From Vibrio hyugaensis (GTDB taxonomy: Bacteria; Pseudomonadota; Gammaproteobacteria; Enterobacterales; Vibrionaceae), in contig NZ_CP025794.1 of assembly GCF_002906655.1 (NCBI RefSeq), positions 2,852,001-2,916,000 of the forward strand: a stretch of 64,000 nucleotides of DNA. The letters run 5' to 3'. The stretch's first letter is position 1. Each line of letters opens with the position of its first letter. Positions 55,666 to 64,000 of this stretch are shown here, in pieces. A program made the translations under genes and the position numbers. The notes under the pieces were generated by a model that saw only the letters and a list, made by a program, of their open reading frames with translations, was not told the origin of the DNA and did no database searches.

Positions 55666-56193
55666 GTGTTAAACAAGATTCGCAGTCAACTAGTAAAGAA
55701 CGCAGCATCAATTTTGCGATCTCCAGTCCAGTTATTGCCACAAACTGTTCAGAAAAAAGCCTTGTTAGAAGGCCTAAAAATGGTGTTCAAAGAAGCCTTA
55801 GAAGATGGCGATTTTGAGTTCCTTGAAGACAAGTGGCTAAAAGTTGCGATTAAAGACTTGAACTTAGCATGGTATATCAGCTACCAAGATGAAAAGTTAG
55901 TGGTAGCAGAGAAACCGGTTCAGGAAGATGTGAGTTTTAGTGGTAACCTTAACGACCTAGTACTTATTGCTGGTCGTAAAGAAGACCCTGACACGCTGTT
56001 CTTCCAACGTCGTCTTTCTATTGAAGGTGACACCGAGCTAGGCTTGGAAGTGAAAAACCTGATGGACAGTGTCGACTTAGAGCAGTTACCAAAAGCAATG
56101 CAGGTTGCACTGAACCAACTGGCTGACTTTGTTCAAAAAGGCGTTCAAGCACCAGCACAAGAAACCGGAGTAGCGAATGCTTATTCGAACTGA
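55666..56193 (+). CDS. ubiT: UbiT, SCP2-domain lipid-binding accessory factor
   Basis: Third component of the O2-independent ubiquinone pathway, thought to bind the prenylated intermediates. 175 residues from a GTG start, with an N-terminal amphipathic helix and an SCP2 sterol-carrier-like domain (about 40-145: ALEDGDFEFLEDKWLKVAIKD in part, RLSIEGDTELGLEVKNLMDS). It overlaps the following acetyltransferase gene by 17 bases. Divergent from the c-di-GMP enzyme gene. The order ubiT-yhbS next to ubiUV is also found in E. coli. Confidence 0.9.
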   Translation: MLNKIRSQLVKNAASILRSPVQLLPQTVQKKALLEGLKMVFKEALEDGDFEFLEDKWLKVAIKDLNLAWYISYQDEKLVVAEKPVQEDVSFSGNLNDLVLIAGRKEDPDTLFFQRRLSIEGDTELGLEVKNLMDSVDLEQLPKAMQVALNQLADFVQKGVQAPAQETGVANAYSN

Positions 56194-56680
56194 AGCCCCA
56201 GCGGACATTCTGACCATTGACCGCCTATTGAAACATGCTTTCCCCACTGAGGCGGAAGCCAATCTAGTGATGCGCCTACGTGAAAACGGCAAGCTCACTT
56301 TGTCGTTGGTAGCATGTACAGATGAAGGTGAAGTCATTGGTCACGCATTGTTTAGTCCTGTGACGCTAAACGGTGAAGATTTGTCTTGGCAAGGGCTTGC
56401 ACCACTGGCGGTACATGAAGACTACCGTCGTCAAGGTATTGCGGCTGAAATGATTAAAGAAGGTTTCGATTCTTTACGTGATTTTGGTTACCCAGTCTGT
56501 GTGGTATTAGGTGAGCCTGAATACTACGCTCGTCAAGGTTTTGAAGCCGGTGAAGAGATGGGTTTTGACTGTGCATGGGAAGTTCCACAAGGTGCATTCC
56601 GTGTCGCTGAATTAGTAGAAGGCCAGTGTGATGATCGTTCAGGTCGTATTGATTACTCACCAGAGTTTTCTGAGTTGTAG
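56177..56680 (+). CDS. yhbS: GNAT-family N-acetyltransferase, YhbS-like
   Basis: A 167-residue GCN5-related acetyltransferase. The acetyl-CoA binding loop is seen in LAPLAVHEDYRRQGIAAEMI (Q/RxxGxxA type), followed by CVVLGEPEYYARQGFEAG, typical of the YhbS group. GGAG lies eight bases before the ATG. It starts inside the 3' end of ubiT, so the two are translationally coupled, but the substrate is not known and a role in quinone metabolism is only suggested by position. Confidence 0.87.
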   Translation: MLIRTEAPADILTIDRLLKHAFPTEAEANLVMRLRENGKLTLSLVACTDEGEVIGHALFSPVTLNGEDLSWQGLAPLAVHEDYRRQGIAAEMIKEGFDSLRDFGYPVCVVLGEPEYYARQGFEAGEEMGFDCAWEVPQGAFRVAELVEGQCDDRSGRIDYSPEFSEL

Positions 56681-56710
56681 TTTGCCGTCTATCTACTCGA
56701 CTTAGAGAAA

Positions 56711-56740
56711 CAAAGCCCGCATTAAAAAGCGGGCTTTGTT
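56711..56740. terminator. Bidirectional terminator between yhbS and the DUF2541-like gene
   Basis: Ten-pair stem CAAAGCCCGC / GCGGGCTTTG with an eight-base A-rich loop; modest T-tracts. Confidence 0.8.
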
Positions 56741-56766
56741 GTCGATGCGCAAAGAGAAAACGTGGA

Positions 56767-57219
56767 TTAATCTTGCTCTTGGATACGTTTTTTGCCCCAA
56801 ACCTCGATTTTGGCTTTTTTGCTCATACCTGCGGCATTCAGAGTCATGTTACCCCAGCTTTTATATTCCATATCCAGACGCTTAAATTTAGCATCTTCAG
56901 AGCCTGGTAGAGTCCATGCGCGCGTCGACATGCCCTTGGTTAAGGTGCCGACCATGGTCTTGAGTTTTTTTTCACTGCCATCAGTCATGGTCACTTTCAT
57001 GTTCTTGATGCTCATGGTGCCTTGAGTACACTTGATTTTAATCTTGCTGAATTTACGATTTTTGAAAAGACCATTTGGCTCAACCGTATCAGTTTCCGTT
57101 TGGAAGTTTACGGTTTTTTCAGCGATCAGCTCCCAACCATCGTTGCTATCCTTAGCAAAAGTAGTAAAGCTGGTGGTCGCGATGAGCAATGTGATTGCGA
57201 ATGATTGGAAAAGCTTCAT
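56767..57219 (-). CDS. Secreted periplasmic protein, DUF2541-like
   Basis: 150 residues with a clear signal peptide (MKLFQSFAITLLIATTSFTTFA-KDS). The mature part is a small beta-rich domain (KFSKIKIKCTQGTMSIKNM, then MEYKSWGNMTLNAAGM) with basic C-terminus. The pattern resembles the DUF2541/YaaI family of small secreted proteins, whose function is unknown; the match is from memory and moderate. The ATG is preceded by AGAGGTGTT. Divergent from holD with 63 bp between. Confidence 0.75.
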   Translation of the reverse strand: MKLFQSFAITLLIATTSFTTFAKDSNDGWELIAEKTVNFQTETDTVEPNGLFKNRKFSKIKIKCTQGTMSIKNMKVTMTDGSEKKLKTMVGTLTKGMSTRAWTLPGSEDAKFKRLDMEYKSWGNMTLNAAGMSKKAKIEVWGKKRIQEQD

Positions 57220-57282
57220 AACACCTCTGACTTTAAATGCGAAATTTTGGTAGGATTGCCTCGTTCAAATAGGTGACAAAAG

Positions 57283-57681
57283 ATGTCAATTAACGAGAAA
57301 CAATATTTACATGAAATGGGGATCAGCACATGGGAGCTGACTCACCCAGAAAGATTGGAAGGCTATCAGTCGCCATTATTGGATTTGCAAAGTTCTTGTA
57401 AACTCCTATTGGTATCGCCAATGTGTCCTGAAAACGAGACAGCTTTGATGTTTGAGCGTGTATTGAAGAGCATTCAGCTCTCGCTCGCCGATGCGCTGTA
57501 TTTAGAACCGAGCCGAGTATCTTCTTTAGGCGAGCACGAGTTGGAGTGGGTATGGTTTGCTGGGTGTGAAGTAGATGCAAACGTTAATGCAAAACAACTG
57601 ACCTCCCCACTACTGAAAGATATTGATGGCAACAACGAACAACGTCGCGCCTTGTGGCAGCAGATCTGTTCGTATTCGTAA
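57283..57681 (+). CDS. holD: DNA polymerase III psi subunit
   Basis: Connects the clamp loader to SSB through the chi subunit. 132 residues, N-terminal helix QYLHEMGISTWELTHPERL and the psi-family core ending in WVWFAGCEVD. As in other gammaproteobacteria it is directly followed by rimI, 12 bases downstream, so the two share a transcript. Confidence 0.92.
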   Translation: MSINEKQYLHEMGISTWELTHPERLEGYQSPLLDLQSSCKLLLVSPMCPENETALMFERVLKSIQLSLADALYLEPSRVSSLGEHELEWVWFAGCEVDANVNAKQLTSPLLKDIDGNNEQRRALWQQICSYS

Positions 57682-57693
57682 CGGAGCAAAAGC

Positions 57694-58149
57694 GTGACGA
57701 TTCAAATTACGCCGATGGAAGCTAAACACTTAGATCAAGTTTGGCAAATTGAGCAGCAAGCACATTCCCACCCTTGGGCTGAATCACTGGTTCGAGATTT
57801 ATCGAGTCGAGGTGCTTGTCATCATGTGATGACGGAAGATCATCAAGTATTGGGTTACTTTTATGCGCAGAATATTGTGGGTGAAGTGACCTTACTCAAC
57901 ATCGCGATAGCACCGCACCAACAAGGAAAAGGCCTAGGTCAGAAGCTTTTGGATGCTTTCCTTGAATACTGTGAACAAGCAAAAGCAGAGAGCGCTTGGT
58001 TGGAAGTGCGTGAAAGTAACCATCCAGCTATTCATATTTATGAACAAGCGGGCTTTAATGAAGTGGATCGTCGTTACAATTATTACCCAGCCAAAACGGG
58101 CAATGGCAAAGAAGATGCCATCATTATGAGTTACTTATTTTTGATTTAG
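57694..58149 (+). CDS. rimI: Ribosomal protein S18-alanine N-acetyltransferase RimI
   Basis: Acetylates the N-terminal alanine of ribosomal protein S18. 151 residues from a GTG start with GGAG eight bases upstream. GNAT motifs: VTLLNIAIAPHQQGKGLGQKLL with the Q-x-x-G-x-G acetyl-CoA loop, and the C-terminal ESNHPAIHIYEQAGFNEVDRR region (only part given). Paired with holD as in E. coli. Confidence 0.94.
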   Translation: MTIQITPMEAKHLDQVWQIEQQAHSHPWAESLVRDLSSRGACHHVMTEDHQVLGYFYAQNIVGEVTLLNIAIAPHQQGKGLGQKLLDAFLEYCEQAKAESAWLEVRESNHPAIHIYEQAGFNEVDRRYNYYPAKTGNGKEDAIIMSYLFLI

Positions 58150-58452
58150 TTTTTAGTCATTACGAATTACCTCATCAAGACTTATGCTATAAATGCGTAT
58201 CTGACTTCGAGGCTTTTGAATATGTAATAATAATTTTTTGAATTTTTTACATCTCTTTGTGTGGAGCTAGTTTTCCATTGTTGGCGCTAGGGAATGTGAG
58301 CCCTAGGGAAAGGGGGGATGAACCGAGCAAATTGAGTTCATGTCTTTCCAGTTTGCTAGCATAGCGATAATAAGCGAGAATACCGCACAATATCGAATAG
58401 TAGATATGCTTGCCCATTTTGTGAGCATGAAAGTAACTTAGAAGATTAACTA
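58150..58452. other. 303-bp intergenic region rimI-prfC, no gene seen
   Basis: Contains a short inverted repeat CTAGGG / CCCTAG with eight-base loop (58287-58306) and a purine-rich stretch GGGAAAGGGGGG after it. A minus-strand frame of 70 codons here lacks a ribosome site and recognisable features. Confidence 0.5.
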
Positions 58453-60042
58453 ATGTCAAATCCCCTTTTTTTAGGCGAAGTTTCTAAGCGTAGAACGTTC
58501 GCTATTATTTCTCACCCGGATGCGGGTAAAACCACCATTACTGAAAAAGTACTGTTATTCGGAAACGCAATCCAAAAAGCAGGTACGGTTAAAGGTCGTG
58601 GTAACGCACAACACGCAAAATCAGACTGGATGGAAATGGAAAAGGAACGTGGTATCTCGGTAACCACGTCTGTCATGCAGTTTCCTTTCAACGATTGTCT
58701 GGTTAACCTACTTGATACTCCTGGACACGAAGACTTCTCGGAAGATACATACCGCACACTTACGGCGGTTGACTCGTGCTTGATGGTTATCGATGCGGCG
58801 AAAGGTGTCGAGGATCGTACTCGTAAGTTGATGGAAGTTACTCGTCTGCGCGACACACCAATCGTAACTTTCATGAACAAACTTGACCGTGACGTTCGTG
58901 ACCCAATGGAAGTATTGGATGAGGTTGAAAACGAATTGGGCATGATGTGTGCGCCAATCACGTGGCCAATTGGCTGTGGTAAAGAGTTTAAAGGCGTTTA
59001 CCACATTCACCGTGACGAAACGATTCTGTACGAATCTGGCCACGGCCATGAGATCCAAGAAGTTCGCATCATCAAAGGCCTAGATAACCCTGAGCTTGAC
59101 GAGAAAGTAGGTGAAAGCCTAGCCGCAAGCGTTCGTGAAGAACTTGAACTTGTTATGGGCGCTTGCCCTGAGTTTGACCAAGAAGCGTTCCTAACGGGTG
59201 AGCTAACGCCAGTTTACTTCGGTACAGCACTAGGTAACTTCGGTGTAGATCATATGCTAGAAGGTCTGACTGAATGGGCTCCAGCACCGAAGACTCGTCA
59301 AGCGGTTGAACGTGATGTTGAAGCGACAGAAGACAAGTTCTCAGGTTTTGTATTCAAAATTCAAGCAAACATGGATCCAAAACACCGCGACCGTATCGCA
59401 TTTATGCGTATCGTTTCGGGTACTTACACACAAGGCATGAAGATGAACCACGTTCGTCTAGGCAAGCAAGTGAGTATCTCGGATGCGGTTACCTTCATGG
59501 CGGGTGACCGCTCTCGTGCAGAACACGCTTACGCGGGTGACATCATTGGTCTTCACAACCACGGTACGATTCAAATTGGTGATACGTTCACTCAAGGTGA
59601 AGCGTTGAAGTTCTCAGGTATTCCAAACTTCGCACCAGAACTGTTCCGTCGTATTCGTCTAAAAGATCCATTGAAACAGAAGCAGCTACTAAAAGGCTTG
59701 GTTCAGTTGTCTGAAGAAGGTGCGGTACAGGTATTCCGTCCACTACAAAACAACGATTTGATCGTTGGTGCGGTTGGTGTGCTTCAGTTTGACGTGGTTG
59801 TGGCTCGCTTGAAGTCAGAATACAACGTTGAAGCAATCTACGAAGGCGTTAACGTGGCAACGGCGCGTTGGGTTGAGTGTGGTGATGCGAAGAAACTGGA
59901 TGAGTTCCAACGTAAGAACCAAACTAACCTAGCGTTGGATGGTGGCGACAACCTAACGTATATCGCACCAACCATGGTTAACTTAAACCTAGCGCGTGAG
60001 CGTTTCCCTGATATCGATTTCCGTGCGACTCGTGAGCACTAA
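58453..60042 (+). CDS. prfC: Peptide chain release factor 3
   Basis: GTPase that recycles RF1/RF2 from the ribosome after peptide release. 529 residues, with G1 SHPDAGKTT (residues 20-28), [22 protein letters not shown] and the later EF-G-like domains. The length and IMP of the effector region ([13 protein letters not shown]) distinguish RF3 from EF-G. The start ATG has AGAAG upstream. Followed by a very strong terminator. Confidence 0.97.
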   Translation: MSNPLFLGEVSKRRTFAIISHPDAGKTTITEKVLLFGNAIQKAGTVKGRGNAQHAKSDWMEMEKERGISVTTSVMQFPFNDCLVNLLDTPGHEDFSEDTYRTLTAVDSCLMVIDAAKGVEDRTRKLMEVTRLRDTPIVTFMNKLDRDVRDPMEVLDEVENELGMMCAPITWPIGCGKEFKGVYHIHRDETILYESGHGHEIQEVRIIKGLDNPELDEKVGESLAASVREELELVMGACPEFDQEAFLTGELTPVYFGTALGNFGVDHMLEGLTEWAPAPKTRQAVERDVEATEDKFSGFVFKIQANMDPKHRDRIAFMRIVSGTYTQGMKMNHVRLGKQVSISDAVTFMAGDRSRAEHAYAGDIIGLHNHGTIQIGDTFTQGEALKFSGIPNFAPELFRRIRLKDPLKQKQLLKGLVQLSEEGAVQVFRPLQNNDLIVGAVGVLQFDVVVARLKSEYNVEAIYEGVNVATARWVECGDAKKLDEFQRKNQTNLALDGGDNLTYIAPTMVNLNLARERFPDIDFRATREH

Positions 60043-60079
60043 TCGAATCTAACTCGCTTTATATCGCGTACTAGATCAT

Positions 60080-60120
60080 AAGCCGCCGTTAGCTATACAC
60101 TTAGCTAACGGCGGCTTTTT
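60080..60120 (+). terminator. Terminator of prfC
   Basis: Sixteen-pair perfect stem (AAGCCGCCGTTAGCTA with its complement) around a six-base loop, then T-run. Confidence 0.95.
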
Positions 60121-60162
60121 ATTTGGCGCAACGCGAATTCTATTAGCTAAAAAGGGTGTGTG

Positions 60163-60330
60163 ATGAACTGGTTTAAGAAAGGACTCAAACGCTATGACGA
60201 TTGGTGCAAAGAAATGGGTCTGACACCAGATCAAAAGCGCAGTTGTGTGCCGTATAAACAAGACCCAGTTCATGAAGACGAGTCTGCTAAAAAAGCAGAG
60301 CAAGAGAAAGCAAACAATGAAACTGTTTGA
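60163..60330 (+). CDS. Small conserved protein, 55 residues (DUF5363-like), coupled to the TatD-type gene
   Basis: Begins MNWFKKGLKRYDDWCKEMGL, with TPDQKRSCVPYKQDP in the middle and a charged Lys/Glu tail. AAGGG lies eight bases before the ATG. No signal or membrane span; an N-terminal amphipathic helix with Trp/Phe and basic residues could touch the membrane. Its TGA lies 14 bases inside the next gene in another frame, so the two are translationally coupled. I recall a family of this type annotated as DUF5363 in Vibrio and Pasteurellaceae, but could not check. Function unknown. Confidence 0.8.
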   Translation: MNWFKKGLKRYDDWCKEMGLTPDQKRSCVPYKQDPVHEDESAKKAEQEKANNETV

Positions 60331-61090
60331 TACCCACTGCCATTTTGACTTTGACGTCTTTCAACAGGATTTTGCTCACCAAGTCGACCTCGCTCGTAAA
60401 CAAGGGGTAGAGCGTATCTTGATTCCGTCTATCGGGCCGAGTAACTGGGCTCGTATTCAAGAGCTGGCCAATCAATACTCTCACCTTTATTACGCGCTGG
60501 GTTTTCATCCCTATTTTCTACAACAAGAGTTTGAGCAGTTTGTTCCTGAGCTAGAATCGCTGCTTTCCTCACGCAACCGACAATGCGTTGCGATAGGGGA
60601 GTGTGGTTTAGACTTTGCTATCGAGGTTCCCGCCGAGCTTCAAGAGCAGGCGCTCAAATTACAGTTCGAACTGGCAAAACGATTCGAACTACCCGTTATT
60701 TTACACAGCCGAAAAGCACACAATCGTCTCATCCAAATGGTCAAAGCCGCTAAGTTGCCGAAAGGTGGTGTGTTGCATGCTTTCTCTGGCAGTTATCAGC
60801 AGGCGATGGAATGGGTTCGATTAGGTTTTCTTATCGGAGTCGGAGGGACGATTACCTACCCAAGAGCGAACAAAACACGCGACGCGATTCAAAGGTTACC
60901 ACTGCAACATCTTGTACTCGAAACCGATGCTCCAGATATGCCTATACTTGGCTATCAGGGCGAACCGAATCACCCTTCAAAACTCATTTATGTCTTAAAT
61001 GAGCTGTCTGCGTTGCATATAGAAAACAAGCAATCGATTGCGTCTCAGCTGTGGGAAAATAGCAATTCTGCCTTCTCTATATGTGAATAA
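60317..61090 (+). CDS. TatD-family metal-dependent hydrolase (YjjV-like)
   Basis: 257 residues from the ATG at 60317 (MKLFDTHCHFDFDVFQQDF). The amidohydrolase-type metal ligands are visible: HCH near the start, GECGLDF, LHSRKAHN, LHAFSGS and the final LETDAPD. TatD proteins are DNases or deacylases acting on nucleic acids or D-aminoacyl-tRNA; the YjjV branch is uncharacterised. An in-frame start 24 codons earlier would lie within the small upstream gene and has no ribosome site, whereas this ATG is preceded by AGAGAAAGC and overlaps the upstream stop. Confidence 0.88.
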   Translation: MKLFDTHCHFDFDVFQQDFAHQVDLARKQGVERILIPSIGPSNWARIQELANQYSHLYYALGFHPYFLQQEFEQFVPELESLLSSRNRQCVAIGECGLDFAIEVPAELQEQALKLQFELAKRFELPVILHSRKAHNRLIQMVKAAKLPKGGVLHAFSGSYQQAMEWVRLGFLIGVGGTITYPRANKTRDAIQRLPLQHLVLETDAPDMPILGYQGEPNHPSKLIYVLNELSALHIENKQSIASQLWENSNSAFSICE

Positions 61091-61112
61091 AATCTAAAGA
61101 TGGTGTTTAAAA

Positions 61113-61150
61113 GCGAAAACGTTTTCCTTCTTATTGTGAGATAACTCACA
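61113..61150 (+). promoter_or_regulatory. nupC upstream region: LacI-family-like operator and CRP site
   Basis: GCGAAAACGTTTTCCT (61113-61128) resembles PurR/CytR-type boxes around a central CG. Seven bases on, TGTGA GATAAC TCACA (61135-61150) is a perfect CRP half-site pair. A -10 box TATAAT lies at 61224-61229, placing CRP near -93, a usable class I position. Confidence 0.78.
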
Positions 61151-61294
61151 AACGGGAGTGAATCAATGATGAATCTTATAAGAAAGTGTGAGGGTGGCAT
61201 TACTTTAATTGATTCGGGATGAGTATAATTGCCCCCGCTTTATAGCTCCATTTTGTAACACGCCAATAAATAACTTATAAGGAAGTCATAAACT

Positions 61295-62578
61295 ATGAGC
61301 CTGTTTATGAGCCTAGTCGGTATGGTAGTGCTTCTTGCTATTGCATTTGCATTTTCTAATAACCGAAAAGCTATCAACTTTAGAACTGTGGGTGGCGCAT
61401 TTGCTATCCAATTTATCCTAGGTGCATTTGTTCTTTACGTACCTTGGGGCCGTGATCTACTAAACGGTTTCTCTACTGGTGTATCTAACGTTATCAACTA
61501 CGGTAACGATGGTTCATCTTTCCTATTCGGTGGTCTTGTTTCAGACAAGATGTTCGAAGTATTCGGCGGCGGCGGCTTCATCTTCGCATTCCGCGTTCTT
61601 CCTACACTGATCTTCTTCTCTGCACTGATTTCAGTTCTTTACTACATTGGCGTTATGCAGTGGGTTATCAAGATTCTTGGTGGTGCACTACAGAAAGCGC
61701 TTGGCACATCTCGTGCGGAATCAATGTCAGCAGCTGCTAACATTTTCGTAGGTCAAACAGAAGCGCCTCTAGTTGTTCGCCCGTTTGTTCCAAAAATGAC
61801 TCAATCTGAGCTATTCGCGGTAATGTGTGGTGGTCTAGCGTCTGTTGCTGGTGGTGTACTAGCAGGTTACGCATCTATGGGTGTTCCACTAGAATACCTA
61901 GTAGCAGCATCATTCATGGCAGCACCAGGTGGTCTACTATTCGCTAAGATTCTTCACCCAGAGACTGACCAGCCTCACGAAGATATCGAAGAAGCAATGG
62001 ACGGTGGCGACGACAAACCAGCTAACGTAATCGACGCAGCAGCGGGCGGTGCGGCTTCTGGTCTACAACTTGCGCTAAACGTAGGTGCAATGCTAATCGC
62101 ATTCGTTGGTCTGATTGCTCTGGTTAACGGTATGCTAGGTGGCATCGGTGGTTGGTTCGGTATGCCTGAACTAACACTAGAACTTATCCTAGGTTACGCG
62201 TTCTCTCCACTAGCATTCCTAATCGGTGTTCCATGGGACGAAGCAGTTGTTGCTGGTTCATTCATCGGTCAGAAACTAGTAATCAACGAATTCGTTGCAT
62301 ACTTGAACTTCACACCTTACCTAGGTGAAGGCGCTCAAGTTGTTGCAGCAACTGGTGAAGTAATGTCTGCTAAGACAACAGCTATCATCTCATTCGCACT
62401 ATGTGGCTTCGCGAACCTTTCTTCTATCGCGATTCTACTTGGTGGTCTAGGTAGTCTTGCACCAAACCGTCGTTCAGATATCGCTCGCATGGGTATTAAA
62501 GCAGTTCTTGCTGGTACGTTGTCTAACCTAATGGCAGCGACTATTGCAGGCTTCTGCCTTAGCCTTGCAGCACTATAA
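61295..62578 (+). CDS. nupC: Concentrative nucleoside transporter NupC (CNT family)
   Basis: Imports nucleosides with Na+ or H+. 427 residues, with the CNT motifs [13 protein letters not shown] (about 153-165) and the second-half partner [18 protein letters not shown], and the re-entrant-loop architecture of the crystallised V. cholerae CNT protein, which uses sodium. TTATAAGGAAG precedes the ATG. It is next to deoC: nucleosides brought in here are degraded by the deo operon. A CRP site and a LacI-type box lie upstream, so control by CRP and a CytR-like repressor is likely. Confidence 0.94.
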   Translation: MSLFMSLVGMVVLLAIAFAFSNNRKAINFRTVGGAFAIQFILGAFVLYVPWGRDLLNGFSTGVSNVINYGNDGSSFLFGGLVSDKMFEVFGGGGFIFAFRVLPTLIFFSALISVLYYIGVMQWVIKILGGALQKALGTSRAESMSAAANIFVGQTEAPLVVRPFVPKMTQSELFAVMCGGLASVAGGVLAGYASMGVPLEYLVAASFMAAPGGLLFAKILHPETDQPHEDIEEAMDGGDDKPANVIDAAAGGAASGLQLALNVGAMLIAFVGLIALVNGMLGGIGGWFGMPELTLELILGYAFSPLAFLIGVPWDEAVVAGSFIGQKLVINEFVAYLNFTPYLGEGAQVVAATGEVMSAKTTAIISFALCGFANLSSIAILLGGLGSLAPNRRSDIARMGIKAVLAGTLSNLMAATIAGFCLSLAAL

Positions 62579-62617
62579 TTAGAATCGGTTCTTAATATAT
62601 AGACGCCGTTTTAAATC

Positions 62618-62653
62618 ATGCCCTGTAGCAAGAAATTGCTGCGGGGCATTTTT
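62618..62653 (+). terminator. Terminator of nupC
   Basis: Fourteen-pair stem (ATGCCC and AGCAA arms, with two G-T pairs) around GAAA, followed by TTTTTC. Confidence 0.9.
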
Positions 62654-63158
62654 CGTTTTTCAGGCCTGAAAATTTTATCGTATGTAGGTCGATGCAATTC
62701 GCTTACGCAGTCGATGGAATAGGGGCTGGGAAATTTTGAGATACAAACCGTTTGCGCTCTATTTGGTGCTACAGTTTTGCGGTGAAACTCTATAATGTAG
62801 TGATCATGAAATGGTGGTTCTGATAACCACTTAATCACAGAGTGAATATTACATGCTCGATGGGCAAATGAATTGCCCTCCAATATCAGTTCCCACAAGC
62901 GTTTTATTGTGTGATGTGATATTAAAGACACCGCAATCATAGATTGTTGTGCCATAGGCCAAACTGGTACTGTGCGGTGACAAGGATAGCAATTGGTATA
63001 TGATTTTTCGCAGTATATGCCGAGTCTTCAGGGAACCAAGTCCGTTCATTAATAGACTGCTTAGCTAAAATCTCACGCTGTCTCTACTTATTGATTATAG
63101 TTAGAGAAGTGATGTGAAGCTGAGTAGTGAATTTTTTGAATATTGATCGGAGATAGAA
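62654..63158 (+). promoter_or_regulatory. deoC upstream region, about 500 bp
   Basis: No convincing gene. Seen: a LacI-type palindrome CAAAC C GTTTG (62744-62754), a TATAAT box at 62791-62796, a second possible -10 TATAGT near 63096, and several TGTGA half-sites (for example near 62914). A minus-strand frame of 114 codons across part of it looks fortuitous. The layout suggests two or more deo promoters under CytR/CRP-type control. Confidence 0.45.
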
Positions 63159-63935
63159 ATGAGCGATTTAAAAGCAGCAGCGCTACGTGCACTGAAACTT
63201 ATGGACCTTACTACGCTAAATGATGATGACACTGATGCAAAAGTGATCTCGCTATGTCATGACGCGAAAACTGCAGTAGGCAACACAGCTGCAATCTGTA
63301 TTTACCCTCGCTTTATTCCTATTGCTAAGAAGACACTTCGTGAGCAAGGTACGCCAGAAGTTCGCATTGCGACTGTAACGAACTTCCCACACGGTAACGA
63401 CGATATCGACATCGCTGTTGCTGAAACAAAAGCGGCTGTTGCTTACGGTGCAGACGAAGTAGATGTAGTTTTCCCATACCGCGCTCTAATGGCGGGTAAC
63501 GAGAAAGTGGGCTTCGAACTAGTTAAGCAATGTAAAGAAGCTTGTGGTGATATCCTTCTTAAAGTGATCATCGAGACAGGTGAACTAAAAGAAGAAGCGC
63601 TAATCAAGAAAGCATCTCAAATCTGTATCGAAGCAGGTGCTGACTTCATTAAAACTTCAACTGGTAAAGTGCCAGTAAACGCAACACCAGAATACGCTCG
63701 CATGATGCTTGAAGTTATTCGTGATATGGGTGTTGCAGAATCTGTTGGTTTCAAACCAGCAGGTGGTGTGCGTACTGCTGAAGATGCAGCGGCATACTTA
63801 GCAATGGCTGATGAAATCCTTGGTGACAACTGGGTTGATGCTCGTCACTACCGTTTCGGTGCATCTAGCCTGCTAACAAACCTACTAAATACATTAGAAG
63901 TATCGGACCAAGTCGCTGATCCAACAGCGTACTAA
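63159..63935 (+). CDS. deoC: Deoxyribose-phosphate aldolase
   Basis: Cleaves 2-deoxyribose-5-phosphate to acetaldehyde and glyceraldehyde-3-phosphate in deoxynucleoside breakdown. 258 residues, E. coli-type class I aldolase; the Schiff-base lysine is in [14 protein letters not shown] and the relay lysine in [19 protein letters not shown] lies eight bases before the ATG. It is the first gene of the deo operon, whose later genes would lie beyond the right edge. Confidence 0.96.
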   Translation: MSDLKAAALRALKLMDLTTLNDDDTDAKVISLCHDAKTAVGNTAAICIYPRFIPIAKKTLREQGTPEVRIATVTNFPHGNDDIDIAVAETKAAVAYGADEVDVVFPYRALMAGNEKVGFELVKQCKEACGDILLKVIIETGELKEEALIKKASQICIEAGADFIKTSTGKVPVNATPEYARMMLEVIRDMGVAESVGFKPAGGVRTAEDAAAYLAMADEILGDNWVDARHYRFGASSLLTNLLNTLEVSDQVADPTAY

Positions 63936-63956
63936 TTCCAAAAAAAGCGTCTGAAC

Positions 63957-63980
63957 GGTAGCACCAGCTTTGGTGCTACC
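63957..63980 (+). other. Hairpin after deoC
   Basis: Perfect ten-pair stem GGTAGCACCA / TGGTGCTACC with GCTT loop, no T-run; probably an mRNA-stabilising or processing element between deoC and the next gene. Confidence 0.7.
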
Positions 63981-64000
63981 AAACCTCTTCTATCCTACTT

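Noticed and set aside
58247..58459. 70-codon minus-strand frame between rimI and prfC
   Set aside because: Runs into the prfC start, no ribosome site and unlikely composition.
60080..60120. Possible attachment site or mobile-element end
   Set aside because: The perfect 16-bp inverted repeat is a terminator: it directly follows prfC and ends in a T-run.
62611..62955. 114-codon minus-strand frame between nupC and deoC
   Set aside because: Overlaps the nupC terminator, has no clear ribosome site, and the product has no recognisable feature. Kept as non-coding, though a comparative check would be worthwhile.

Overview
The window is ordinary core chromosome of a Vibrio, most likely a member of the Harveyi clade (V. 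parahaemolyticus, V. alginolyticus, V. campbellii and relatives). The evidence is the chitin-utilisation cluster with ChiS, an OmpU-type porin beside greA, a VexEF-type efflux pair beside hemL/erpA, a Vibrio-type concentrative nucleoside transporter beside deoC, and protein sequences typical of Vibrio throughout. No phage, insertion sequence, integron, CRISPR array, rRNA or genomic island is visible, and I saw no obvious shift in codon use.

Layout. (1) 1-16186, minus strand: the chitin oligosaccharide operon, read right to left: binding protein, two permeases, two ATPases, GH9 glucosaminidase, GlcNAc kinase, GH20 hexosaminidase and the start of chitobiose phosphorylase (cut by the window edge), with the regulator chiS upstream. 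Chitin oligosaccharides are captured in the periplasm, imported, and split by phosphorolysis or hydrolysis, and free GlcNAc is phosphorylated. (2) 16415-20843: rsmC, a PerM-type membrane protein, an unlisted 39-residue membrane protein, hemL and erpA. (3) 20958-30537: RND efflux pair, M23 peptidase, tyrS, an MgtE-type transporter behind an elaborate RNA leader, and dacB. (4) 30655-38724: ompU, greA, yhbY, rlmE, ftsH, folP, glmM, secG. (5) 38742-48204: tRNA-Leu(GAG), initiator tRNA, then the translation/transcription operon rimP-nusA-infB-rbfA-truB, rpsO and pnp. (6) 48387-53209: nlpI, a MarR-MATE pair with twin operators, and ubiV/ubiU. (7) 53360-58149: a PAS-PAS-GGDEF-EAL protein, ubiT, an acetyltransferase, a DUF2541-like secreted protein, holD, rimI. 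(8) 58453-64000: prfC, a 55-residue protein coupled to a TatD-family hydrolase, nupC, and deoC at the head of the deoxyribonucleoside operon.

The genes are mostly well known, so the most promising less-described material is non-coding or very small: the mgtE leader (a 19-codon reading frame with a strong ribosome site, enclosed by a long-range stem and followed by a terminator); identical 19-bp operator palindromes before marR and before the MATE gene; a cluster of GTTAAAAAC-type repeats upstream of the chitin operon; a 14-bp repeat between ompU and greA; tandem terminators ahead of rimP-nusA; and two small protein genes. I found no convincing new multi-gene system. All calls come from reading the sequence; no database search or RNA folding was run.
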